A stretch of 64,000 nt of DNA from Marinobacterium marinum (GTDB lineage Bacteria; Pseudomonadota; Gammaproteobacteria; Pseudomonadales; Balneatricaceae): the NCBI RefSeq assembly GCF_013868415.1, contig NZ_JACEMT010000055.1, positions 62,001 to 126,000 of the forward strand, read 5' to 3'. Shown piece after piece: positions 34,592 through 44,384 of this stretch (its first letter is position 1; the number at the start of each line of letters is the position of its first letter). A program made the translations under genes and the position numbers. The notes under the pieces were generated by a model, which did no database searches, had not been told where the DNA came from, and was given only the letters and a program-made list of their open reading frames with translations.

Positions 34592-34912
34592 TTACAGTGC
34601 GCTGAAGTCGAAAGTTTCACCGGCATACTGGGTAAAGGCTGCCTGTAGCACGTTGGCCAGGGGTGCATTGTCGGTATCACGCAGCCATTGTGTGCCGTCA
34701 TGGTCGAAGTGGAAGCCGCCGTCCCGGGTTGCCACCCACAGTTGCTTCACCGGCGGCTGGCGGGTAAAGATGATCTGGCTGCCGTTTTCGCATGTGACGG
34801 TCATCATGCCACCCTGGTGTTCGTAATCCAGATCGCTTTCGGCGGCGTCCAGGATCTCTTCTATCAGTTCCAGAGTATGGTCTACCCGGGTCATGAATTC
34901 GGATTCGGTCAT
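34592..34912 (-). CDS. cyaY: Frataxin-like iron-binding protein CyaY
   Basis: A 106-residue cytoplasmic frataxin homologue that binds iron and modulates Fe-S cluster assembly with IscS. The acidic helix IEEILDAAESDLDYEHQGGM and the strand series MTVTCENGSQIIFTRQ, KQLWVATRDGGFHF are the frataxin signature. The ATG at 34912 (MTESEF) matches the family start and has GAGAG 8 bases upstream. Divergent from lptM with a shared promoter region. This cyaY/lptM/dapF/xerC order is conserved in many gammaproteobacteria. Confidence 0.95.
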   Translation of the reverse strand: MTESEFMTRVDHTLELIEEILDAAESDLDYEHQGGMMTVTCENGSQIIFTRQPPVKQLWVATRDGGFHFDHDGTQWLRDTDNAPLANVLQAAFTQYAGETFDFSAL

Positions 34913-35060
34913 CACTGCATCTCTCTGCATGAAAAGTCGGTGGATGAGTATAACTCAGCCGCAGGCGGTACTCAGCCCTTGTGGCTGAGGGTATAATCGG
35001 TCAATTAACAGCCTGTGGGTGAACCCCCCGGGTGTAACCGGATATAGACAAGGATTGATG
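34913..35060. promoter_or_regulatory. Divergent promoter region between cyaY and lptM
   Basis: A perfect -10, TATAAT, at 34992-34997 points right (lptM-lysA operon). TATACT on the minus strand at 34948-34953 points left (cyaY). Between them are two direct copies of CTCAGCC (34954-34960 and 34971-34977), the second paired with GGCTGAG (34983-34989) around CTTGT. No good -35 hexamers were found, so an activator site is possible. Confidence 0.5.
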
Positions 35061-35177
35061 ATGTTGAAACGCTGTTGGCCAGCCCTGTTGCTGGGTGCCC
35101 TGCTGTTGTCGGGTTGTGGTCAGAAAGGCCCGCTTTCATTGCCCGATAACACTGCCTCACAGCATCAATCACAGTGA
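35061..35177 (+). CDS. lptM: LptM (YifL) small outer-membrane lipoprotein
   Basis: A 38-residue lipoprotein. It has a short signal peptide with Leu-rich core, lipobox LSGC and, right after the cysteine, GQKGPLSLP. The motif CGQKGPL is the hallmark of LptM/YifL, which assists disulfide maturation of the LPS translocon protein LptD. AAGGA lies 6 bases before this ATG; the adjacent ATG at 35058 is only 3 bases away. It overlaps the possible GTG of lysA and precedes lysA-dapF, as in related genomes. Confidence 0.88.
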   Translation: MLKRCWPALLLGALLLSGCGQKGPLSLPDNTASQHQSQ

Positions 35178-35185
35178 GAGATTCC

Positions 35186-36442
35186 ATGGATAATTTCGAA
35201 TACCGCAATGGCCGCCTGCATGCAGAAGAGGTGGCACTGGGACGTATTGCCGACGAGTTCGGTACGCCGACCTATGTTTATTCCCGTGATGCGCTGGAGC
35301 GTGCCTACCTGGATTACGCACAGGCACTTGAGGGTCGGGATGCGCTGGTCTGTTATGCGGTCAAGGCCAACTCCAACCTGGCGGTCCTGAACGTGCTGGC
35401 GCGACTGGGTGCCGGTTTCGATATCGTGTCAGCCGGTGAGCTGGAACGGGTGCTGCGTGCCGGTGGTGATCCGGCCAAGGTGGTATTTTCCGGTGTGGGC
35501 AAGCAGCCGGACGAGATTCGTCGAGCGCTGCAGGCAGGCATCCTCTGCTTCAATATCGAATCGGATGCCGAGCTGGATCGAGTGAACGCGGTGGCGGGTG
35601 AGCTGGGCGTCAAGGCTCCGGTCTCTTTCCGGGTTAACCCGGATGTAGATGCCGGTACGCACCCCTATATCTCGACCGGCCTGAAAGAGAACAAATTCGG
35701 CATCGCCATTGAAACGGCCCTCGACGTGTACCGCCGTGCGGCGGTACTTGAGCATGTAGACGTGGTGGGCATGGACTGCCATATCGGCAGCCAGTTGACC
35801 GAAGTCAGCCCCTTCCTCGACGCCATTGACCGCTTGCTGGGGCTGCTGGACACTCTGGCCGCAGAAGGTATTCGTATTCATCATCTGGATCTGGGTGGCG
35901 GTCTGGGCGTGTGTTACACCGACGAAACCCCGCCGACGCCGGGCGAATATATCGAGCAGGTCCTGCAGAAACTGTCCGGCCGCGACTACAAGCTGATTTT
36001 CGAACCGGGTCGCTCCATTGCCGCCAATGCCGGGGTGATGTTGACCCGCGTCGAATTTCTCAAGCAGAGTGGCGACAAGCACTTCGCGATTATCGATGGT
36101 GCCATGAACGACCTGATTCGTCCTTCCCTGTATGGCGCTTACCAGGAAATCATTCCGGTCGAAGTGCGTGAAGAGGGTGAAGCTAAAAGCTGGGACCTGG
36201 TTGGACCGGTTTGCGAAACCGGCGACTTCTTGGGTAAGGACCGTCTGTTGAACCTGCAGCCTGGAGACCTGCTGGCCGTTTGTTCTGCGGGTGCCTATGG
36301 TTTCGTGATGGCGTCCAACTATAACACCCGTCCGCGTCCGGCCGAGGTGATGGTGGATGACAACCAGGCCTATCTGGTACGCGAACGTGAAACCCTGAAC
36401 GACCTGATGCGTGGCGAGCAGCTGCTGCCGACACAGGCCTGA
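35186..36442 (+). CDS. lysA: Diaminopimelate decarboxylase LysA
   Basis: PLP enzyme that converts meso-diaminopimelate to lysine, the final step of lysine synthesis. The 418-residue product is a fold-type III decarboxylase. The PLP-lysine motif is CYAVKANSN near residue 58. Other signatures are [15 protein letters not shown], the glycine-rich [10 protein letters not shown] and [12 protein letters not shown]; the late CETGDF and SAGAYGF segments complete the active site. The ATG at 35186 starts like Pseudomonas LysA and has GAGAG upstream. dapF, acting just before it in the pathway, follows after 13 bases. Confidence 0.96.
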   Translation: MDNFEYRNGRLHAEEVALGRIADEFGTPTYVYSRDALERAYLDYAQALEGRDALVCYAVKANSNLAVLNVLARLGAGFDIVSAGELERVLRAGGDPAKVVFSGVGKQPDEIRRALQAGILCFNIESDAELDRVNAVAGELGVKAPVSFRVNPDVDAGTHPYISTGLKENKFGIAIETALDVYRRAAVLEHVDVVGMDCHIGSQLTEVSPFLDAIDRLLGLLDTLAAEGIRIHHLDLGGGLGVCYTDETPPTPGEYIEQVLQKLSGRDYKLIFEPGRSIAANAGVMLTRVEFLKQSGDKHFAIIDGAMNDLIRPSLYGAYQEIIPVEVREEGEAKSWDLVGPVCETGDFLGKDRLLNLQPGDLLAVCSAGAYGFVMASNYNTRPRPAEVMVDDNQAYLVRERETLNDLMRGEQLLPTQA

Positions 36443-36455
36443 ACGGGGAATACCA

Positions 36456-37286
36456 ATGCTGGTTCGCTTTACCAAAATGCACGGTTTGGGTAATGACTTC
36501 ATGGTGGTCGATGCCGTTTCGCAACGGGTGCGTATCACGCCGAAGGTGGTGCGTAAGCTGTCCGATCGGCACCTGGGTATCGGCTTCGACCAGCTGCTGC
36601 TGGTCGAACCGCCCACCCGTCCGGATATGGATTTTCGCTATCGCATTTTCAATGCGGATGGTTCGGAAGTTGAGCACTGCGGCAATGGCGCACGCTGCTT
36701 CGGTCGCTTCGTTCGTGACCGCCGGTTAACCGCCAGCGACGAGATTCATGTTGAAACTGCCCGTGGTCAGGCCGTGTTGTATCTGCTGCCGGACCGCCAG
36801 GTTGACGTTGATATGGGGGCTCCGGAACTGCGTCCGGCGGAAGTGCCTTTTCAGGCATCGGCACAGGCCGCTACGTACCGACTTGAGGTGGCGGGAGAGC
36901 CGATCGAGCTGAGCGCGGTCTCCATGGGAAATCCCCACGGGGTACTGCTGGTGGATGATGTTGACAGGGCACCGGTCGAACGCCTGGGACCGGTGCTGGA
37001 GTCCCACCCGCGCTTCCCGCAGAAAGCCAATATTGGCTTCATGCAGGTGGTGAATCGCGGCGAGATTCGACTGCGCGTGTATGAGCGCGGGGCCGGAGAA
37101 ACGCTGGCATGCGGTACCGGGGCCTGTGCTGCAGTGGTTGCCGGGCGTCTGCGCGGGCTGCTGGACGAGGAGGTGCTGGTGCACCTGCCAGGGGGCGATC
37201 TGCGGATTCGCTGGGCGGGAGAAGGCCAGGCACTGCGCATGGTCGGGCCGGCCACAACCGTATTCGAAGGACAGATCTATCTATGA
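36456..37286 (+). CDS. dapF: Diaminopimelate epimerase DapF
   Basis: Cofactor-independent racemase making meso-diaminopimelate for peptidoglycan and lysine. The 276-residue product has both catalytic cysteines in their motifs: [17 protein letters not shown] (about 64-80) and [15 protein letters not shown] (about 210-224). The start [18 protein letters not shown] is the standard DapF opening and the ATG follows GGGGAA. The stop overlaps the DUF484 start by ATGA. Confidence 0.97.
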   Translation: MLVRFTKMHGLGNDFMVVDAVSQRVRITPKVVRKLSDRHLGIGFDQLLLVEPPTRPDMDFRYRIFNADGSEVEHCGNGARCFGRFVRDRRLTASDEIHVETARGQAVLYLLPDRQVDVDMGAPELRPAEVPFQASAQAATYRLEVAGEPIELSAVSMGNPHGVLLVDDVDRAPVERLGPVLESHPRFPQKANIGFMQVVNRGEIRLRVYERGAGETLACGTGACAAVVAGRLRGLLDEEVLVHLPGGDLRIRWAGEGQALRMVGPATTVFEGQIYL

Positions 37287-37972
37287 GCGAAGTACTGGAC
37301 GCGCCGGTCGTGACGGCGGAGCAGGTGGCCGATTATCTGGCCGAGCATCCCGATTTTTTCACCCATCACGCTTCGCTATTGGAAAAGCTCTATGTTCCGC
37401 ATCAGCGCGGTACGGCGGTCTCTCTGGTCGAGCGTCAAACCTCCCTGTTGCGTGAACGCAATCAGCAGCTGCACGGGCATATGTCCGACCTGATCGATGC
37501 CGCGCGCCACAATGATATACAGTTTGAAAAAACCAAACGCATGGTACTGGCGCTGCTGGAAGCCTGGACGCTGGATGATGTGGCGGTCGCGATTGAAGAA
37601 AGCCTGTGCCGTGATTTCTATGGCGATGAAACCGTACTGTTGCTGTTCAGCGAGCGTTCGCTGGCCAGCAACAGTGTGCGGACACTGGCGCGGGCGGAAG
37701 ACTCACTGGTACAGCCGCTGATCGAAACCAACCTGCCCAGCTGTGGCCGGCTGTCCGGGGCGATGAATCGTTTCCTGTTTCAGGAGCGCAGTCCCAAGGT
37801 GCAGTCTGCCGCCGTTGTGCCGCTGGTGCAGGGGGATACGCTGGGTCTACTGGCCATTGGCAGTCATGATCCGCACTACTTCCAGAGCAGCCAGGGCACC
37901 TTGTTTCTGAGCTATGTCGGGGAAGTGCTGAGCCGTTGCATCAGCCGTATCCTGCGGGAACAGGACAACTGA
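37283..37972 (+). CDS. DUF484 (YigA-like) GAF-related protein
   Basis: A 229-residue cytoplasmic protein always found between dapF and xerC. It opens with [22 protein letters not shown], then [20 protein letters not shown], the diagnostic DUF484 N-terminus. A GAF-like domain follows, ending [19 protein letters not shown]. The biochemical role is unknown; the fold suggests ligand sensing. The ATG overlaps dapF (ATGA), and xerC begins one base after its stop, so all are one transcript. Confidence 0.9.
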   Translation: MSEVLDAPVVTAEQVADYLAEHPDFFTHHASLLEKLYVPHQRGTAVSLVERQTSLLRERNQQLHGHMSDLIDAARHNDIQFEKTKRMVLALLEAWTLDDVAVAIEESLCRDFYGDETVLLLFSERSLASNSVRTLARAEDSLVQPLIETNLPSCGRLSGAMNRFLFQERSPKVQSAAVVPLVQGDTLGLLAIGSHDPHYFQSSQGTLFLSYVGEVLSRCISRILREQDN

Positions 37973-37973
37973 C

Positions 37974-38882
37974 ATGCCGGTACCGGCCGAAGCTGACTGG
38001 CCGCAACACTTTCTGCATGCGCTGCGGGTTGAGCGCCAGCTATCGCCCCATACCCTGAAAAACTACCAGCGCGACCTGCAGATACTGGCGGCCGAAATCG
38101 GTACCGATGCGCACCTCTGGAGCAGTCTGGATGAAGCCGGGCTGCGTTACGCGGTTGGTGCCCTGCACGCCAGAGGGCAGTCCGGGCGCAGTCTGCAGCG
38201 TCTGCTGTCGGCCACGCGAACATTTTACCGCTTTCTGACCCGGGAAGGCTGGGTGGACCGCAACCCGGCACTGGCGGTGCAGGCCCCCAAAATTGCCCGG
38301 CGTTTGCCACAGACCTTGGATACCGAGCAGGTCGGTGCATTGCTGGATACGCAGGGGCAGGAGCCGCTGGACATTCGGGACCGGGCCATGATGGAACTGA
38401 TCTACTCGTCCGGACTGCGTGTCTCCGAGCTGGTGGGCGTGGATCGGCAGGATCTGGACCTGGCGGAAGGCGTGATCCAGGTGCTGGGCAAGGGCAACAA
38501 GGCCCGGCGGCTGCCGGTCGGGCGCCAGGCCCGAGAGGCCATTGAACAATGGTTGCCGGTGCGAGCGCAGTTGGTGCAGGCAGAGGAAGAGGCGCTGTTT
38601 GTCGGTCGGCGGGGGCAGCGCCTGACCACTCGGGCCGTGGAGCTGCGTCTGCGCAAGCGCGGGCTGGAACAGGGCACAAACGGGCGGGTGTACCCGCACC
38701 GGCTCAGACACAGTTTCGCCAGCCACCTGCTGGAGTCCAGTCGTGACCTGCGAGCGGTACAGGAGTTGTTGGGTCATGCCAATATCAGTACGACCCAAAT
38801 CTACACGCATTTGGATTTTCAGCATCTGATGGATGTGTATGAACAGGCACACCCGCGGGCAAGGGAGCAATCAGATGATTAA
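37974..38882 (+). CDS. xerC: Tyrosine recombinase XerC
   Basis: Acts with XerD at the dif site to resolve chromosome dimers before division. The 302-residue length is normal. An N-terminal SAM-like DNA-binding domain (about 8-95) is followed by the catalytic domain. It has the complete active site: R149 in SGLRVSEL, K173 in GKGNK, H242 and R245 in [14 protein letters not shown]268 in LGHANISTT and nucleophile Y277 in QIYTHLD. The ATG lies one base after the DUF484 stop. It is fixed in a housekeeping operon, not next to an integrated element, which argues against a phage integrase. Confidence 0.97.
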   Translation: MPVPAEADWPQHFLHALRVERQLSPHTLKNYQRDLQILAAEIGTDAHLWSSLDEAGLRYAVGALHARGQSGRSLQRLLSATRTFYRFLTREGWVDRNPALAVQAPKIARRLPQTLDTEQVGALLDTQGQEPLDIRDRAMMELIYSSGLRVSELVGVDRQDLDLAEGVIQVLGKGNKARRLPVGRQAREAIEQWLPVRAQLVQAEEEALFVGRRGQRLTTRAVELRLRKRGLEQGTNGRVYPHRLRHSFASHLLESSRDLRAVQELLGHANISTTQIYTHLDFQHLMDVYEQAHPRAREQSDD

Positions 38883-39609
38883 ATGTGTCACCTTTGACCT
38901 GGACGATACCCTTTGGGCGGTCGATCCCGTGATTCACCAGGCCAACCGCAATCTGTGGCAGTGGCTGGATGAGAATGCACCGCTGTTTACGGCCTGTCAT
39001 CGACAGGACGACATGGCCGAAGGTTCGGACATGCGGGCGCGGCTGGTGCAGGAAATGCCGGAAATTGCCCATAGCATGGGCCTGATCCGTCTGAAACTGC
39101 TGGAGCGGGGCTGTCGGGCCGCCGGTTACAGTACTGCCGAATCGGAGTATCTGGCCGAACGGGCTTTTGACGTGTTCATGCGGGCGCGGCACCAGGTTGA
39201 ATTGTTCGAGCATGCTCAGGCGATGCTGGAACGGTTGCACCGCTCAGGTTTCATTCTGGGGGCCTTGAGCAATGGCAATGCCGATATTGGTCAGACGCCG
39301 GTTGGCCATCTGTTCGACTTTCAATACAACGCCGATACGGTGGGATATGCCAAGCCGCATCCGCAGATGTTTGTGCAGGCCCTTCACCATACCGGTCTGA
39401 GGCCGGAACAGGTGGTGCATGTGGGTGATCATCCGGTGAATGATGTGCAGGCGGCGCGGGAGGTGGGCATGTGGACGCTCTGGGTCAACCTGCCGGGCCA
39501 GTATTGGCCAGAGCCTGCCCGTGCGGATGCCCGGGTCGGCTGTCTGGCGGAGATTCCCGAGCAGGTCGAGAAACTGGCGTCACCGGGCCGGCGTCGAGCA
39601 ACGCTCTAG
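38875..39609 (+). CDS. HAD-superfamily hydrolase, YigB-like
   Basis: A 244-residue phosphatase of the HAD superfamily. Motif I is [11 protein letters not shown] (D8, D10), motif II is [10 protein letters not shown], and motif III/IV are [11 protein letters not shown] and [14 protein letters not shown]. coli YigB, in the same place after xerC, dephosphorylates 5-amino-6-ribitylamino-uracil phosphate in riboflavin synthesis and also FMN. The ATG overlaps the xerC 3' end by 8 bases, with GGGAG upstream. A long hairpin spans its stop codon. Substrate is inferred from position. Confidence 0.87.
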   Translation: MIKCVTFDLDDTLWAVDPVIHQANRNLWQWLDENAPLFTACHRQDDMAEGSDMRARLVQEMPEIAHSMGLIRLKLLERGCRAAGYSTAESEYLAERAFDVFMRARHQVELFEHAQAMLERLHRSGFILGALSNGNADIGQTPVGHLFDFQYNADTVGYAKPHPQMFVQALHHTGLRPEQVVHVGDHPVNDVQAAREVGMWTLWVNLPGQYWPEPARADARVGCLAEIPEQVEKLASPGRRRATL

Positions 39610-39618
39610 CCGGCCCGG
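39583..39618. terminator. Long hairpin between convergent HAD and chemoreceptor genes
   Basis: CCGGGCCGGC pairs with GCCGGCCCGG, with a nested GAGC-AAC-GCTC stem inside the loop. It spans the stop codon of the rightward operon and lies 5 bases from the leftward chemoreceptor stop. There is no T-run, so termination would rely on the strong stem. Confidence 0.5.
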
Positions 39619-39622
39619 CTGT

Positions 39623-41479
39623 TCAGGTGCGGAAACTGGCGACGGCGCTTTGCAGCTCGGAAGCCTGGGCGGCAACCAGCTGACTGGCGTCGGCGTTCTG
39701 CCCTACCTGGTCATTGGCACCGGCCATGATGGTGCGAATGTATTCAATGTTGCGGGTAATTTCGGCCGCGACAGCCGCCTGTTCTTCCGTTGCCGAGGCG
39801 ACCTGAGTGGTCATGTCGACAATACTGGCGGCGCCACTGGTAATGGTGTTCAGAGCGCTGATGGTGGCTCCGGCCTGTTCGACACTGTCCTCACTGTCAC
39901 GCACACTCTCCTGCATCAACCGGCTGACATTGTGAGTCTGTTCCTGCAGGCTTAGTACGCGTTGTTCAATCTCGGCCGCCGACTGCTGTGAGCGCGCGGC
40001 CAGAGTTCTGACCTCATCGGCCACGACGGCAAAGCCTCGTCCCTGTTCACCGGCCCGGGCAGCCTCGATGGAGGCGTTCAGTGCCAAGAGGTTGGTTTGT
40101 TCGGCGATTTCACGAATGACGTCCAGCATGGTGCCGATGTTATCGCTCTCGTTGCGTAGCTGGTCCACCACATCTGAGGTTTCTCGCGCTTTCTCGGCCA
40201 TCTGATGCAGAGCTTCGATGGTACTGTGGACACGGTTGGAGCTGTCACTGGCATCCTGTTGTGCCTGGTTGGCGGTCGCGGCGGTATTTTCGGTGTTACC
40301 GGCGATTTCCTGCATGGAGCTTTCCATCTCCTGCACCGCTGTTGCCACCTGAAGTACCTGGGCCTGCTGCTGGCTTAACCCTTCGGAAGTGTCCCGTGTG
40401 GTTGCCGACAACTGTTCGGCGGCGGTTGCCAGGTGGGTTGAGGTACCCGCAACACGTGCGATCAGGCCTCGGAAGCTGTCCATCATCCGATTGAAATCCT
40501 GCGCCATACGAGCGACTTCATCCTTGCCGTCGGTGTTGAATCTCAGGGTCAGGTCGTGTTCGTCGCTGGCGCGTTTCATGGTGGTGGCCAGGGCGTGAAT
40601 CGGGCGCAGAATACTGCGTCCAAGCAGGATCGCCGGGATCACGGTAGCCAGTACGGCCAGAATGATGGCGATAACCGCAGTGGTCATCAGACGCTGCTGT
40701 TCACGCACCAGGCGGCTGTCGAGGTGCTGTTCCAGTGACTGGTGCAGGTCATCGGTGCTTTTGACGGCATGGCGCATCTGCCCCATCAGGCCGGCATCAA
40801 CGGTCAGTCCCAGCTGTGTATGGGCCTCGACCAGACGGCGAAAGCGATCCCGATACTCGGTCAGCATGCCGGTCAGACGAGTACTTTGGGAAAAGGGCAG
40901 CAGGCTGGCGATCTGCGGGCCGAAAGCGTCATAGTCCTGCATAAAACGGTCGAGATTCTCGGTTTCCAGGCGCAGCTGAAAGTTCTTCTCGTGACGACGG
41001 AGCTGAAGCAGGCTGGCGAGCAATTCGCTGTTGTCGGCCATGCGAATGTCACGCTCCATGCCCTGAATGGTGTTGCGCAGTTCACCGCGCAGGCCGGAGT
41101 CTTCATCCAGGCCGATTTCCAGCCGCAGTTGGCTGACGGCGCTGAAGGCCTGATCGTAGGTCTGCATGCGGTCGGCAAAGCTGCTCAGCTCATCCTGCAG
41201 TTCGGCCTCCGGCAGCAGTCGCTGGAGCTGGGCGAGTTGTACCTGAAAGTCCGCATAGGTGGCAGCGAAGCGTTCCAGGTAGTCGGCATCCAGGCGGGCC
41301 AGGAAGTCTTTCTCATGGCGGCGCAGGTTCTGCTTGTTGTTTTCGACCTTGGCCAGCGTCTCGCTGATGTTGACCAGTTCGCGATATTGCTCAAGTGTAT
41401 GAAAAATGATCAGCCCCATGCCGATAAAGCCGATCAGAATCAGTGCAATCAGGGTGCTCAGTTTTTGCTTGATAGTCAT
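39623..41479 (-). CDS. Methyl-accepting chemotaxis protein with HBM sensor domain
   Basis: A chemoreceptor of about 618 residues. TM1 is at about 8-28, a large periplasmic domain spans about 30-270, and TM2 lies at about 270-295, followed by HAMP and the signalling domain. The periplasmic part is helical and contains two copies of the tag [12 protein letters not shown] / [12 protein letters not shown] about 145 residues apart. These are the hallmarks of a helical bimodular domain, as in Pseudomonas McpS (organic acid sensing). The signalling tip is intact: [20 protein letters not shown]. An ATG four codons upstream is possible. No che genes are nearby. Ligand not known. Confidence 0.9.
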   Translation of the reverse strand: MTIKQKLSTLIALILIGFIGMGLIIFHTLEQYRELVNISETLAKVENNKQNLRRHEKDFLARLDADYLERFAATYADFQVQLAQLQRLLPEAELQDELSSFADRMQTYDQAFSAVSQLRLEIGLDEDSGLRGELRNTIQGMERDIRMADNSELLASLLQLRRHEKNFQLRLETENLDRFMQDYDAFGPQIASLLPFSQSTRLTGMLTEYRDRFRRLVEAHTQLGLTVDAGLMGQMRHAVKSTDDLHQSLEQHLDSRLVREQQRLMTTAVIAIILAVLATVIPAILLGRSILRPIHALATTMKRASDEHDLTLRFNTDGKDEVARMAQDFNRMMDSFRGLIARVAGTSTHLATAAEQLSATTRDTSEGLSQQQAQVLQVATAVQEMESSMQEIAGNTENTAATANQAQQDASDSSNRVHSTIEALHQMAEKARETSDVVDQLRNESDNIGTMLDVIREIAEQTNLLALNASIEAARAGEQGRGFAVVADEVRTLAARSQQSAAEIEQRVLSLQEQTHNVSRLMQESVRDSEDSVEQAGATISALNTITSGAASIVDMTTQVASATEEQAAVAAEITRNIEYIRTIMAGANDQVGQNADASQLVAAQASELQSAVASFRT

Positions 41480-41536
41480 GTAAGGAAACATCCAGAGATT
41501 GATGACAACATCCCATACACGGGGGCAATGTATGTT

Positions 41537-42682
41537 TTAGTCCAGAAACAGCGCCAGCAGGTCATTCAAAAACAGACGCCCCTGCAGCGTGGGTGCCAGT
41601 CGAGTCGCATCGTTGATTAACAGCCCGCGTTGACGGGCCTGTGCAAGCAACGTTTCGATGGTGGATACGTTAACGCCTGTGCGTGCGCTGAACAAGTCCG
41701 TTGTAACACCTTCGGTCAGACGCAGGGCATTGAGCATGAATTCGAACGCCCGGTCTTCGGGCCGGATCGGATCCTGTCCGGCAACGCGGCGTAGCGGGTC
41801 CATGTAGCCTTTGGGCTGACGCAGCTTATGACGGCGATGGATGTGCAGCTGTCCGTCCGCATCAAGGTGGCTGATCTTGGCATGGGCACCGGCGCCGATG
41901 CCGAGATAGTCACCGAACTGCCAGTAATTGAGGTTATGGCGGGCCTGCCGACCAGGTCTGGCATAGGCCGACACCTCATACTGGGCATAGCCGCCGGCTG
42001 CCAGCAGGGCTTGTCCTTGCTCCTGAATGTCCCACAGCGTTTCGTCCAGAGGCAGCTGTGGCGGGCGGGCGTGGAATTCGGTATTGGGTTCAATGGTCAG
42101 CTGATACCAGGACAGGTGTCCGGGTGCGAATTCCAGCGCTTGCCGCAGGTCAGCCAGCGCCTGTTCGACCTGTTGCCCCGGCAGGCCGTGCATCAGGTCC
42201 AGGTTAACCTGAGGAAAGATGGCAACGGCGGCCTCGGCCGCCCGCAAGGCTTCATCGGGGTTGTGAATACGTCCCAGCCGGGCGAGATACTCGGCGTGAA
42301 AGCTCTGGACCCCGATGGATAGCCGGTTGATACCGGCATCACGGTAGGCCTCGAAGCGGTTGCGCTCAAAGGTTCCGGGGTTGGCTTCCAGGGTGATCTC
42401 GGCCCCGGGCACCAGGTCGATACGCTGGCGAATGCCCTGCAGTAGGGTGTCGATGGCTGCCGCGCTGAACAGACTCGGGGTGCCGCCACCAATGAAAATC
42501 GACTGCAGCGGGCGGGCACCGGCCAGTGGCAGGTCTGCCTCCAGGTCGTCCAGCAGTGCAGCAACGTAATCGGCCTCCGGCAGTTGTTCCGGTGCGGCAT
42601 GGGAGTTGAAGTCGCAGTAGGGACACTTGCGTACACACCAGGGGATATGGACGTACAGAGACAGGGGCGGCAGTGATGTCAT
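41537..42682 (-). CDS. hemW: Radical SAM heme chaperone HemW
   Basis: Binds heme and is thought to insert it into respiratory enzymes; formerly mistaken for coproporphyrinogen oxidase. The 381-residue product has the radical SAM cluster motif C16-x3-C20-x2-C23 in WCVRKCPYCDF, SAM-binding IFIGGGTPSLFS and NLDLMHGLPGQ. The C-terminal HemW domain is present (LTEGVTTDLFSARTG). True HemN has a further cysteine directly after the cluster motif (CxxxCxxCxC); here the sequence is CDFNSH. The ATG overlaps the rdgB stop (ATGA), so the two are coupled. Confidence 0.94.
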   Translation of the reverse strand: MTSLPPLSLYVHIPWCVRKCPYCDFNSHAAPEQLPEADYVAALLDDLEADLPLAGARPLQSIFIGGGTPSLFSAAAIDTLLQGIRQRIDLVPGAEITLEANPGTFERNRFEAYRDAGINRLSIGVQSFHAEYLARLGRIHNPDEALRAAEAAVAIFPQVNLDLMHGLPGQQVEQALADLRQALEFAPGHLSWYQLTIEPNTEFHARPPQLPLDETLWDIQEQGQALLAAGGYAQYEVSAYARPGRQARHNLNYWQFGDYLGIGAGAHAKISHLDADGQLHIHRRHKLRQPKGYMDPLRRVAGQDPIRPEDRAFEFMLNALRLTEGVTTDLFSARTGVNVSTIETLLAQARQRGLLINDATRLAPTLQGRLFLNDLLALFLD

Positions 42683-43287
42683 GTGTGTTTGAGCCAAGGG
42701 CCAATGGCATTGATGAATTGACGGACGGCCTGGCCACGGTGGCTGTACTGCTGTTTCTGTTCGGGGCTCAGCTCGGCACTGGCGCAGCCGGTTTCCGGTA
42801 CCAGAAACAGGGGGTCGTAGCCGAAGCCGTTGTGGCCGCGGGCATCGGTCAGAATGCGACCTTCCCAGCTGCCCTGACAGATCAGTGGTGTGGGGTCTTC
42901 GGCATGGCGCATGAATACCAGTACGCACTGAAAGCGGGCGGTGCGCTTGTCATCCGGGACCTGGGCCAGTGCCTGCAACAACTTGGCGTTGTTTTCGTTA
43001 TCGCCACAGCCTTCTCCCGCATAGCGGGCCGAATAGATGCCCGGTGCACCGTTCAGCGCATCCACTTCCAGTCCCGAGTCGTCGGCCAGGGCCGGAAGAC
43101 CCGTCATGCGGGCAGCGTGTCGTGCCTTGATAATGGCGTTTTCGACAAAGCTTAACCCGGTTTCATCGGCATCCTGCACGGCAAAGTCCGACTGCGGTTT
43201 TACTTCGATCTGCAGGGGAGCGAAGATTTCGTTGAACTCTTTCAGTTTGCCGCGGTTGCCGCTGGCCAGCACGATGGTTTCTATCAT
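42679..43287 (-). CDS. rdgB: XTP/dITP diphosphatase RdgB (HAM1)
   Basis: House-cleaning pyrophosphatase that removes deaminated purine nucleotides before they enter DNA. The 202-residue product starts IVLASGNRGKLKEF, the nucleotide-binding motif. It has DETGLSFVENAIIKARHAA, the metal-binding DDSGLEVDALNGAPGIYSARYAG and GHNGFGYDPLF. The first ATG matches the family. It is cotranscribed with hemW, which it overlaps by 4 bases. Confidence 0.97.
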   Translation of the reverse strand: MIETIVLASGNRGKLKEFNEIFAPLQIEVKPQSDFAVQDADETGLSFVENAIIKARHAARMTGLPALADDSGLEVDALNGAPGIYSARYAGEGCGDNENNAKLLQALAQVPDDKRTARFQCVLVFMRHAEDPTPLICQGSWEGRILTDARGHNGFGYDPLFLVPETGCASAELSPEQKQQYSHRGQAVRQFINAIGPWLKHT

Positions 43288-43315
43288 GTTATTTCCCGGG
43301 GTTGCGTCGACGGTC

Positions 43316-43768
43316 TCAGTCGACGTAAAAACGCTGATCGAATTCGATATTGTAGGCCGGCTTGTTGGGGTCCGGCTGTACGCTGAGGCTGATCTTCAGC
43401 TGTTCATCTTCGGTAAACCGGAAGCCCCCGATATAGTACAGCGCCTTGCCTTCGTCGATTTTCTTGAATTCCAGTTGCTGCGCCTGGCCGATCAGGTTGG
43501 CTGCCTGACCCGATACTATCGCGGTCACGGCCTGTTTGCTGCCGTCGTCCTGCAGTTTGAGCACTGACACATTGACCAGTGCCCGGTATTTACTGCGCAT
43601 CAGCCCGTTCTGCTGGGCGACTTCGGGCGTAATAAAACTGGAATTGAAGGCGTTGTAATGGATTTCGTAGACGCCGTCGGAGATTGCCTGTTCGGCCCAG
43701 GAAAGCGGGCTGAATGCCAGTGCGGCAACGGCCAGCAGACGACTCAGGGTTGCAGGGTAAAAGCGCAT
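43316..43768 (-). CDS. DUF4426 secreted protein
   Basis: A 150-residue exported protein of unknown function. The signal peptide has a basic start (MRFYPATLSR), a hydrophobic core and likely cleavage near SWA. The mature part begins EQAISDGVYEIHYNAFNSSFITPEVAQ, the DUF4426 signature, and ends with beta-rich sequence. A consensus AGGAGG lies 5 bases before the ATG; the longer frame overlaps metW on the same strand and is rejected. It sits between metW and rdgB, a position often kept in Pseudomonas relatives. Confidence 0.83.
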   Translation of the reverse strand: MRFYPATLSRLLAVAALAFSPLSWAEQAISDGVYEIHYNAFNSSFITPEVAQQNGLMRSKYRALVNVSVLKLQDDGSKQAVTAIVSGQAANLIGQAQQLEFKKIDEGKALYYIGGFRFTEDEQLKISLSVQPDPNKPAYNIEFDQRFYVD

Positions 43769-43793
43769 AATGTCCTCCTGGATAGCAAATGCC

Positions 43794-44384
43794 TTAACGC
43801 GTGATACGGTAAATGGCAATTTCACCGAGCATGTTGGGCCACAGCTTGATCCACCAGTGATGGCGGTGCTGGTGGTCGACCACGGTACGTTCCAGAATTT
43901 CGATGTTGCGGTCAACGCAGAGTTGCTCGAAATCCTTGAATGTACAGAAATGGATATTCGGCGTGTTGTACCAAGTATAGGGCAGAAACTTGGACACGGG
44001 CATCTTGCCGCGGAATGCCAGATAGCCGCGCGCGCGCCAGTGCGCGAAGTTGGGGAAGGTGACGATGCATTCGCGACCGATGCGCAACATTTCGTCCACG
44101 ATCAGGTCCGGGCGGTGCATGCTCTGCAGGGCCTGGGTCATGACCACAGTATCGAAGCTGGCGTTGCCGATGGAGGTCAGGCCGTCGTCAATATCCTTCT
44201 CGATGACATTGACCCCGTTTTCGATACAGGCGGTCAGGTTGTCATGGTCGATTTCCAGACCATAGCCGGTGACCTGCTTTTCGCTGGTCAGGTGAGCCAG
44301 CAGTTCGCCTTCACCGCAACCAAGGTCCAGCACTCGGGAACCGGGTGCAATCCACTCGTTGATGATCTCCAGATCAGCGCGCAT
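43794..44384 (-). CDS. metW: MetW, methyltransferase-like partner of MetX
   Basis: A 196-residue class I methyltransferase-like protein needed with MetX for methionine synthesis in many proteobacteria. The SAM-site motif is [16 protein letters not shown]. Conserved MetW segments are [39 protein letters not shown] and [15 protein letters not shown]. The ATG at 44384 ([12 protein letters not shown]) lies inside the 3' end of metX and has GGAG 9 bases upstream. The two genes overlap by 11 bases, as in Pseudomonas metXW. Confidence 0.95.
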   Translation of the reverse strand: MRADLEIINEWIAPGSRVLDLGCGEGELLAHLTSEKQVTGYGLEIDHDNLTACIENGVNVIEKDIDDGLTSIGNASFDTVVMTQALQSMHRPDLIVDEMLRIGRECIVTFPNFAHWRARGYLAFRGKMPVSKFLPYTWYNTPNIHFCTFKDFEQLCVDRNIEILERTVVDHQHRHHWWIKLWPNMLGEIAIYRITR

